Positions 37,095 through 42,537 of a stretch of DNA of 42,537 nucleotides are shown piece after piece. Below the pieces are notes generated by a model. The model was not told the DNA's origin, made no database searches, and saw only the letters and a program-made list of their open reading frames with translations. This stretch comes from Limosilactobacillus ingluviei DSM 15946. Its GTDB lineage: Bacteria; Bacillota; Bacilli; Lactobacillales; Lactobacillaceae. Each line of letters starts with the position of its first letter. Position 1 is the stretch's first letter. The stretch covers positions 166-42,702 of the forward strand of contig NZ_AZFK01000086.1 in assembly GCF_001435775.1 (NCBI RefSeq), in the 5' to 3' direction. A program made the translations under genes and the position numbers.

Positions 37095-37700
37095 ATGACG
37101 GTAACGGTAGGTGATTGGCAAAAAGAAGTCGCGGCCGTGCGGGCGCACTTAATCGCCCCAGCCGATGTCTGGCTGATCCACGAGCACCATTCCAAGCAAA
37201 GCGAGAGTACGTATTTGGCCCTCGTGAAGCAAGCGCGTCTTTACGTGGTGCGGCTGGCCTTTCATGATCAAACGGCGGCCGATCCCTGGTCGTTTAATTT
37301 ACGTCGTTATCCGGGGCGCAGGGCCTTGGTGCGTGCGATTCAAGCTCGCATGGCCCAACCGGCCCAAGGGTTAGCGGTGGAATATGCGACCTTTGTGGCG
37401 CTGGCGTTCGTGGAAAAAGCCAACCAGACTGGCGGTGAACTGCACTGGTTGGCAGACTACTTTTTTTATCAGGGGCAAGCCGTAGCACCGCCCGTGGCCG
37501 CGCAATTAGCTCCACTATTGGCCGCCCATTTGTGTTTGGTCAGCTATAAGGATCAGCGGGTGTTATTAACCTCAAGCGGCCGCGCCTTGTTGGACGGGTA
37601 CTTTGACTTTGCTGATCACTACCACCCTGCTGAAGCTGCTTGGGATCAAAATCCCCGGACGATGACGCCGCGGGAATTAATCGCGCGGTTGCTGCTTTGA
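37095..37700 (+). CDS. hypothetical protein, 201 residues
   Basis: A cytoplasmic-looking protein with no membrane helix. The N-terminal half contains VWLIHEHHSKQSESTYLALVKQARLYVVRLAFHDQ and WSFNLRRYPGRRALVRAIQARM. The C-terminal region (about 150-175, LAPLLAAHLCLVSYKDQRVLLTSSGRALLDGYFDF) has the helix-strand-strand rhythm of a winged helix. I do not recognise the family. GGAGAAGG lies 7 bp before ATG. It is divergent from ppk2, and its last 24 bp overlap the convergent 47-residue gene. Confidence 0.7.
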   Translation: MTVTVGDWQKEVAAVRAHLIAPADVWLIHEHHSKQSESTYLALVKQARLYVVRLAFHDQTAADPWSFNLRRYPGRRALVRAIQARMAQPAQGLAVEYATFVALAFVEKANQTGGELHWLADYFFYQGQAVAPPVAAQLAPLLAAHLCLVSYKDQRVLLTSSGRALLDGYFDFADHYHPAEAAWDQNPRTMTPRELIARLLL

Positions 37701-37820
37701 TTTGGGCCGTTGGTGAGCATGGATAAATTCATCTTCTTGAGCGAAGAAGGCCAGGTAGGCAAAGAAATTTTCTTTACAGCCGGCTTTGAATGTTTGCCAA
37801 AGTTGCTGCCACTTAGCCAT
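37677..37820 (-). CDS. hypothetical protein, 47 residues
   Basis: The peptide starts MAKWQQLWQTFKAGCKENFF and has an aromatic, amphipathic first half (AYLAFFAQEDEFIHAH) with a basic tail (QRPKSKQQPRD). GGAGGAGA lies 5 bp before ATG 37820, a very strong ribosome binding site, and supports a real gene. Its 3' end overlaps the end of the convergent 201-residue gene by 24 bp. The family is unknown. Longer in-frame sequence upstream lacks a start with a ribosome binding site. Confidence 0.6.
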   Translation of the reverse strand: MAKWQQLWQTFKAGCKENFFAYLAFFAQEDEFIHAHQRPKSKQQPRD

Positions 37821-37946
37821 GGTTATCTCCTCCTTTTTAACTTCTATTATAGAACGTCTTGAAAACGGCACCAAGCACGGAAAAATTATTTTACTCAGAA
37901 AATGTGTTAAGATAAATCAATTCAGATTTAAAAGGGGGACAAACCG

Positions 37947-38834
37947 ATGCAACGACGCCAACGCCAAGCGCAGCGCCGCCGCCAACGTCGCTGGCGGTGG
38001 GGACTGAGCGGTGGCTTTTTGCTGACTGCGTTGTTATTGATTGGGGGCATCACCACGCAACGGTCCGCCCCCACCACTTCTAATCCGCTGGAGGCCATGG
38101 AAAATTTATTTATCGGCCCCCGGGTGCATTATGGCTTGCAAACAGCTTGGCGAACCCAACTGGCGGGGCGCAGTGAACGGGTAAGTATTGCGCTGTATTC
38201 AGCGCAAACGGGCCAGCTCTATAGTCGCACCAACGCCGCCCACCACCAATTTCACATGGCCAGTACCGTCAAGGTAGCGATTTTAGCTGGCATTTTGCGC
38301 CAGGAAAAGGGGCACTTAACGGCGCAAGAAAAGGCCTTGGCCACCCGGATGATTGAAAATTCGGATAATGCCGCTACCAATTTGCTGTTTGAAGATTATT
38401 TAGGCGGCCAGGCGGGCTTGCAAGCCACTTTTGCGGCCTTTGGGATGACCCATTCGACGGCTCATAAGGCGTGGGGGCTCTCAACGACGACTCCGGCTGA
38501 CCAAGTCCGCTTATTGAATCAGATTTACTTTAGTTCGGATCAATTGAACGATCAATCCCGGGCCTACTTGCGGTATTTAATGGCCCATGTGGCTACCGAT
38601 CAGCAGTGGGGTATTTCGGCGGGCAGCGACTCGTTTGCGTTAAAGAACGGGTGGCTGCCCTATGGCAAGGACCAGTGGATTATCAACAGTATTGGCTATA
38701 TCGATGGCCCAGGCGCAAATGACTACACGATTGCCATTTATACGGATCATAATCCTAGCATGGCCAGCGGCAAACAATTAGTTGAGCAACTGGCCCAAGT
38801 GACTCGGCAAGCGATGCGGCGCTTGGATGATTAA
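37947..38834 (+). CDS. membrane-anchored serine hydrolase of the class A beta-lactamase fold
   Basis: A 295-residue protein. The first 18 residues are very basic (MQRRQRQAQRRRQRRWRWG). One hydrophobic segment (about 19-36) follows, then an extracellular domain. STVK (S106-K109) is the acyl-Ser motif, SDN (139-141) the second, and LKNGW (about 228-232) replaces KTG. The length and motif spacing resemble class A beta-lactamase-like PBP-fold proteins found in many lactobacilli, but the KTG change and anchoring argue for a cell-wall role rather than antibiotic resistance. AAAGGGGG lies upstream of ATG. A terminator follows directly. Confidence 0.85.
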   Translation: MQRRQRQAQRRRQRRWRWGLSGGFLLTALLLIGGITTQRSAPTTSNPLEAMENLFIGPRVHYGLQTAWRTQLAGRSERVSIALYSAQTGQLYSRTNAAHHQFHMASTVKVAILAGILRQEKGHLTAQEKALATRMIENSDNAATNLLFEDYLGGQAGLQATFAAFGMTHSTAHKAWGLSTTTPADQVRLLNQIYFSSDQLNDQSRAYLRYLMAHVATDQQWGISAGSDSFALKNGWLPYGKDQWIINSIGYIDGPGANDYTIAIYTDHNPSMASGKQLVEQLAQVTRQAMRRLDD

Positions 38835-38845
38835 TGACGGCAAAG

Positions 38846-38878
38846 GGACTGGTGAACCCCGGGGACCAGTCTTTTTTA
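38846..38878 (+). terminator. terminator of the serine hydrolase gene
   Basis: GACTGGT (38847-38853) pairs with ACCAGTC (38865-38871), followed by T6. The following AT-rich region to 39077 holds an AATAAT/ATTATT inverted repeat (38932-38954) and a TATACT (39030-39035) that may be the -10 of the lysR gene. Confidence 0.85.
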
Positions 38879-39077
38879 TTTTGTGCCGGGCAAACTGGCG
38901 CTGCCTAAAAAAACTGTGAAACCGCCAACAAAATAATCGATTGTGTTTATTATTCTTAATTTTTATCACAGAAAAACGATTTTTGTATAAGAACTCACCG
39001 TAAAATTATGCTTTTTCCGCTAAATCAGCTATACTATGGGCAAAGGATGTAATGGATGAGAAATGGAGGAGTCGGAG

Positions 39078-39971
39078 ATGTTGTTGCGACAGCTAGATTA
39101 TTTTATAAAAGTTGTTGATAATAAGAGCTTTACTAAAGCCGCGGATGCAGCCTTCATTTCTCAATCGGCCGTTTCCCAACAGATTCGGGCGTTGGAACAA
39201 GAGTTGGGGGTTAAATTGTTGCGGCGCCATAACCGCAGCTTCTCGCTGACCAGTGCTGGTAATTATCTGTATCGGCACGGGCCGGGGCTGTTAGCGGCTG
39301 CCGATGAGCTTCAGCAAGCAACGATCAACGTTGGCAAAGAAGAGGTCAGTGAGCTGGCGTTAGGCTATCCCCAAAATTATGATGGGGTAGAGTTAAGCGC
39401 CGTGGTGAGTGCCTTTAGTCAGTTGTATCCACAGTTGCAACTGACGGTGCGGGCGCAAAGTCACGCGGACTTATTGCAAAATTTAGCGAACGAAACGTTA
39501 GATTTGGCCCTGGTGGGCGAGCGCGGCGATGTACCGACTGACTTTCAGGTGCAGCCGGTTTTGGCGGCCCGGCGTTTTGTTGAGGTGGCCCAAACCAGCC
39601 CGCTGGCCCAATTACCAACCGTGAGCTTGGCGCACCTTTCGCAGCTGCCCTGTATCGTGATTGCGACCGAGCAGCGGGCGGTTGAAGAAGCCCGTTACTA
39701 CCGGGAACAAATCGGCGTGTTGAGTGAATTTCGCTTTGTCAACAGCCTCACGGAGGCGCAGATTTTGGTGGCGGCCAACCAAGGCTATTTGTTAGTCGAC
39801 CAAGTGGGGACCTGGCGGCCGGCCGCACCTCAAATTGCTCGGGTCGCCTTGCAGGGGTCCGAAACGGTGGCGTTGACGCAACGCTATGTCTTAGCTTGGC
39901 GCCCGGCCTTGACGACCTCGATGATGACGGAATTTGGTCAGCTGCTGACGGCGAAATTGCGGAAACCCTAG
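39078..39971 (+). CDS. LysR family transcriptional regulator
   Basis: A 297-residue regulator with the standard plan. The N-terminal winged helix-turn-helix is LLRQLDYFIKVVDNKSFTKAADAAFISQSAVSQQIRALEQELGVKLLRRHNRSFSLTSAG. An effector-binding domain follows (about residue 90 on; LALGYPQNYDGVELSAVVSAFSQLYPQLQLTVRAQSHADLLQNL, LDLALVGERGD). The start is ATG 39078 because GGAGG (39065-39069) fits it; ATG 39063 overlaps that site. The next gene on the same strand is a 2-hydroxyacid dehydrogenase with its own promoter, and is a possible target. Confidence 0.92.
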   Translation: MLLRQLDYFIKVVDNKSFTKAADAAFISQSAVSQQIRALEQELGVKLLRRHNRSFSLTSAGNYLYRHGPGLLAAADELQQATINVGKEEVSELALGYPQNYDGVELSAVVSAFSQLYPQLQLTVRAQSHADLLQNLANETLDLALVGERGDVPTDFQVQPVLAARRFVEVAQTSPLAQLPTVSLAHLSQLPCIVIATEQRAVEEARYYREQIGVLSEFRFVNSLTEAQILVAANQGYLLVDQVGTWRPAAPQIARVALQGSETVALTQRYVLAWRPALTTSMMTEFGQLLTAKLRKP

Positions 39972-39984
39972 CAACCAGGGCTGC

Positions 39985-40012
39985 GACCGGGGAGGTTTTC
40001 CCGGTCTTTTTT
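39985..40012 (+). terminator. terminator of the lysR gene
   Basis: GACCGGG (39985-39991) and CCCGGTC (40000-40006) with T6. Confidence 0.88.
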
Positions 40013-40032
40013 GTTGCCGGTTAATTTAACCA

Positions 40033-40061
40033 TTAACAAGCGAAACCGTTTCCAATATAAT
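40033..40061 (+). promoter_or_regulatory. promoter with an embedded cre-like site
   Basis: TTAACA (40033-40038) and TATAAT (40056-40061) are 17 bp apart. CGAAACCGTTTCCA (40041-40054) fills the spacer and matches the CcpA operator consensus TGNAANCGNWNNCW at all positions except the first T. Binding there would block RNA polymerase, predicting carbon catabolite repression of the dehydrogenase gene. Confidence 0.6.
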
Positions 40062-40107
40062 AAAAGTAACGCTAGTTGTTGATGAAAAAGAAAAGGAAGC
40101 GAGCATT

Positions 40108-41076
40108 ATGACGCAGGTATACCTTACGGCGCCGTTACCAGCTGTAGCGACGAAATTGTTAGAACAAGCGGGCATCACTTATGAAAGCTTTGCGGGGCCG
40201 GGATTGATTACGAAAGCTGAATTGCTGGCACACGTAGCGGAAATTGAGGTGTTGATTACGCCGCTGTCGACCCAGGTTGATGAAGAAGTGATTGCGGCGG
40301 CCCCGAAACTAAAGTTGATTGCTAACTTTGGGGCGGGATTCAATAACATTGATGTCCAAGCCGCGCGGGCCCGGGGGATCGATGTGACCAACACCCCGTT
40401 TGTCTCATCGGTTTCGACGGCCGAAGTAGCCTGCGGGTTGATGGTCGCCTTGGCGCACCGGATGGTTGAAGGGGATCAATTAATGCGGACTCAGGGTTTT
40501 GACGGTTGGGCCCCGCTCTTCTTCTTGGGGCACCAGTTAGCGGGCAAGACCTTGGGGATCGTCGGCTTGGGGGACATTGGAAAGAATGTGGCCCAACGGA
40601 TGCAGGCGTTTGACATGAAGATTGTCTATACCCAGCGGTACCAGGCTGACCCGGCCACCGAAGCCCACTATCATGCCCAATACGTTTCACTAGAAGAACT
40701 TTTACAAGTCAGCGATGTAGTTAGTTTGCACTGCCCGCTGACGCCCGCCACGCACCATCTGCTGGGAGCGGCAGCGTTTAAACGGATGAAAAAGTCAGCC
40801 TTGTTGATCAACTGTGCCCGGGGACCAGTGCTTGACGAAGCCGCCCTCTTGACGGCGTTACAAACCGGCGAACTGGCCGGGGCAGCGTTGGATGTCTACG
40901 AAAAAGAACCCTTGGTAGCAGAGGGCTTTAAGCAATTGACCAACGTGATTTTGACGCCACACGTGGGGAATGCGACGGTTGAAGCCCGGGATGATATGGC
41001 CAAAATCGTGACGAACAATGCGTTAGCGGTTTTAGCCGGTAAGGCGCCACGCTACGTGGTAAATGCGGCGGAATAA
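40108..41076 (+). CDS. D-isomer-specific 2-hydroxyacid dehydrogenase family protein
   Basis: A 322-residue NAD(P)-dependent dehydrogenase of the glyoxylate reductase/phosphoglycerate dehydrogenase group. The cofactor loop is GKTLGIVGLGDIGKNVAQRM (GxGxxG at about 153-158). Catalytic residues appear in NCARGPVLDEAAL (Arg), DVYEKEP (Glu) and LTPHVGNATVEARDDM (His). The upstream LIANFGAGFNNID block is typical. It would reduce a 2-oxo acid (glyoxylate, hydroxypyruvate or similar) in the cytoplasm. Exact substrate unknown. AAGGAAGCGAG precedes ATG. Its promoter carries a cre-like site, so it is probably repressed on preferred sugars. Confidence 0.9.
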   Translation: MTQVYLTAPLPAVATKLLEQAGITYESFAGPGLITKAELLAHVAEIEVLITPLSTQVDEEVIAAAPKLKLIANFGAGFNNIDVQAARARGIDVTNTPFVSSVSTAEVACGLMVALAHRMVEGDQLMRTQGFDGWAPLFFLGHQLAGKTLGIVGLGDIGKNVAQRMQAFDMKIVYTQRYQADPATEAHYHAQYVSLEELLQVSDVVSLHCPLTPATHHLLGAAAFKRMKKSALLINCARGPVLDEAALLTALQTGELAGAALDVYEKEPLVAEGFKQLTNVILTPHVGNATVEARDDMAKIVTNNALAVLAGKAPRYVVNAAE

Positions 41077-41117
41077 AAAAATGAGCACTTCCCAGCGCGG
41101 AGGTGCTCATTTTTTAT
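41077..41117. terminator. bidirectional terminator
   Basis: AAAAAATGAGCAC pairs with GTGCTCATTTTTT around a CGCGG-containing loop, between convergent genes. Confidence 0.92.
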
Positions 41118-41130
41118 TTTTGCTTGAAGT

Positions 41131-42357
41131 TTAGTTGGCTTGTAAGTGGCGGATGCCCGGTAAGCTCAGCATGATGGCAAAGCTAAGCAAGTAGAGCGCA
41201 GCTAAGCAGCCCATCGTAGTCAAGAGGGTGGCGTGATCCATCAAAAAGCCGATCACGACCGAGGAGAAGCCCCCGATGGCCCGCCCGGTGTTCATGATCA
41301 TGCTATTGGCCGTTGACCGGATTTCCGTAGGGTAGAGGCGACTGATGACGGCACCGTAACCGCCGAACATCCCGTTTGAGAAGAAACCGATCAGTGCGCC
41401 AGCCAAGATTAATTGCAGTGAGGTGTGAGCCATTAAGATCGCAAACATCACCAGGGCCGATCCAAGGAGAAAAATCCCAAAAGCCCACCGCGGGCCCTTT
41501 TGATCCATGATGGTCCCAAAGACGACCATCCCCAGGCTCATCCCAATGATGGTAGCGATCATCCAGAGGGAGGAACCGGAAACCGACAAGCCTTGTTGCT
41601 TTTGGGCAATTGGTGGCAACCAGTTCATTAAGCCGAAGTAACCAGCGATTTGGACAATGGCCATTACCATTAAGCCCAGGGTTTGCACCGCTAAGCGAGG
41701 GGTTGCAAAGAGGCGACTGACGGCAATTTTTTCGTGCTTGGCTTGCGCTTGCGCGTGAGCCGTAATGAATTCGGCACTTTCACTGACGTGTTGCCGAATA
41801 AAGTAGGTTAAGACTACCGGGATGATGCCCAACAAGAACAGGGCGTTCCAACCAAAGTGGGGGATGATTACGGCCGCGGCTAAAGCAGCGAAAATCGCCC
41901 CGATTTGGCCCCCGATGGCGGCAACCGACGTTAAGCGGCCAATCCGGTTGGCGGCAAAGTTTTCGGCAATCAGGGCCATCCCAACCCCGTATTCACCACC
42001 GGCTCCGATACCAGCGAGAAACCGCAGGACATAAATGGCGCTCAGCGAGTGGGCAAAGAACATCGCGGCGGTGGCGAAGGCAAAAATAAAGATCGTGTAA
42101 GAGAATGTCTTAACACGACCGATGCGATCACCGAGCAGACCAAAGACCGCACCGCCCGCGAGCATCCCTAAGTTGGTAATCGAGCCGATCCAACCTGCCG
42201 CCGTACCAGAAAGGTGCAGATCCGCGATGATCGGCGCCAGGGCAAACGATAAAAACATAATGTCCATGTTTTCCAATGAGAAACCGGCCGCCGTAGAGGC
42301 CATGACCCACTTTTCGTTATTTGCCTGCGTCAACAGTTTGTTGCTTGTCTGTTCCAT
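41131..42357 (-). CDS. MFS transporter (organic acid/sugar:H+ symporter type)
   Basis: A 408-residue, 12-helix major facilitator. LHLSGTAAGWIGSITNLGMLAGGAVFGLLGDRIGRVKTF carries motif A (GLLGDRIGR). GIGAGGEYGVGMALIAE and GYGAVISRLYPTEIRSTANSMIMNTGRAIGGFSSVVIGFL (PTEIRSTA) are typical of the aromatic-acid/metabolite symporter and sugar-porter-like groups. It may import an organic acid related to the convergent dehydrogenase, but the substrate is not deducible. I set ATG 42357 because GGAGG lies 8 bp upstream within a longer frame that begins at 42372. Confidence 0.87.
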   Translation of the reverse strand: MEQTSNKLLTQANNEKWVMASTAAGFSLENMDIMFLSFALAPIIADLHLSGTAAGWIGSITNLGMLAGGAVFGLLGDRIGRVKTFSYTIFIFAFATAAMFFAHSLSAIYVLRFLAGIGAGGEYGVGMALIAENFAANRIGRLTSVAAIGGQIGAIFAALAAAVIIPHFGWNALFLLGIIPVVLTYFIRQHVSESAEFITAHAQAQAKHEKIAVSRLFATPRLAVQTLGLMVMAIVQIAGYFGLMNWLPPIAQKQQGLSVSGSSLWMIATIIGMSLGMVVFGTIMDQKGPRWAFGIFLLGSALVMFAILMAHTSLQLILAGALIGFFSNGMFGGYGAVISRLYPTEIRSTANSMIMNTGRAIGGFSSVVIGFLMDHATLLTTMGCLAALYLLSFAIMLSLPGIRHLQAN

Positions 42358-42375
42358 ATTTAATTCCTCCAAAAT

Positions 42376-42393
42376 GAAGGCTCACGGGCCTTC
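42376..42393 (-). other. leader hairpin before the MFS ribosome binding site
   Basis: On the minus strand GAAGGC (42393-42388) pairs with GCCTTC (42381-42376), followed by ATTTTGGAGG. It sits in the 5' untranslated region directly before the Shine-Dalgarno sequence and could hinder ribosome entry or act as a weak attenuator. Confidence 0.4.
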
Positions 42394-42411
42394 TTTATTT
42401 TGTCGTATGCC

Positions 42412-42440
42412 ATTGTGCCACTTTTTAATTGAAATAGCAA
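42412..42440 (-). promoter_or_regulatory. possible promoter of the MFS gene
   Basis: On the minus strand TTGCTA (42440-42435) and CACAAT (42417-42412) are 17 bp apart. From here to the window end (42441-42537) the DNA is AT-rich, and I see no further gene. Confidence 0.45.
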
Positions 42441-42537
42441 GCAACCAAAAAGACGATTTTGGCATAATTTATGATATTTAATTAGACGCGGTTTGTAAAA
42501 TTAAGTTAGAAAAATAGAAAAGCCATTTGTGGTAGAC

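Noticed and set aside
37947-38834. Acquired beta-lactam resistance gene
   Set aside because: The uncleaved-anchor layout, KNG instead of KTG and the chromosomal housekeeping context argue for a cell-wall serine hydrolase.

Overview
The window looks like chromosomal DNA of a heterofermentative lactobacillus, most probably Limosilactobacillus (L. fermentum-like). This is inferred from the moderately high GC with strong GC bias at third codon positions, three T-box leaders on amino-acid genes, GGAGG ribosome binding sites with occasional TTG/GTG starts, a tRNA-Gly(CCC), and typical genes (YaaA, AsnA, PPK2, AzlCD, isoleucine 2-epimerase-type aminotransferase). I could run no database search, so species and family names come from recognised motifs.

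Layout. 1-339: the 3' end of a decayed IS3-family element. 466-1743: a small acidic ORF, a FrnE/DsbA-like thiol oxidoreductase coupled to a 39-residue Cys protein, and a convergent 41-residue membrane peptide. 1868-3077 (minus): tRNA-Gly and L-asparaginase. 3168-4372: Met-type T-box and a MetQ-like binding protein. 4656-6657: two flavin reductases, the second fused to a PAS domain and a repeat-rich tail. 6713-8486 (minus): MFS exporter and MarR regulator with a paired palindromic operator. 8607-9951: T-box and branched-chain aminotransferase. 10280-12310: LPXTG adhesin with eight 42-bp repeats. 12538-16225: RarA, a second DHA2 exporter, YaaA. 16433-19038: a compact three-gene operon for a PgaC-like glycan synthase, a two-helix membrane partner and a degenerate EAL protein. 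19086-21876 (minus): amino-acid permease plus isoleucine-epimerase-like enzyme. 22134-22997: two 5'-truncated pseudogenes fused head to head. 23001-26654: DJ-1/PfpI protein, a 111-nt structured inverted repeat, a secreted alpha/beta hydrolase, an MFS transporter and a GNAT acetyltransferase. 26725-28834: GH73 glucosaminidase, then T-box and asparagine synthetase AsnA. 28998-33068: PLD-helicase-DUF3427 protein, PAP2 phosphatase and an unknown protein. 33183-39971: DD-carboxypeptidase, a 31-residue membrane peptide, AzlCD, PPK2, two unknown proteins, a penicillin-binding-fold serine hydrolase and a LysR regulator. 40108-42357: a cre-associated 2-hydroxyacid dehydrogenase and a convergent MFS transporter.

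How the genes work together. Amino-acid metabolism dominates: methionine uptake, branched-chain transamination, epimerisation and export, and asparagine synthesis versus hydrolysis, with uncharged-tRNA sensing (T-box) on three transcripts. The cell envelope is the second theme (adhesin, GH73, DacA, serine hydrolase, PAP2, putative exopolysaccharide synthase).

The strongest candidate for something under-described is 16433-19038. It encodes a PgaC/PgaD-like synthase pair whose third gene is a membrane-anchored EAL domain with altered catalytic residues, which suggests a c-di-GMP-type receptor dedicated to a surface polysaccharide. No GGDEF cyclase is present in the window.
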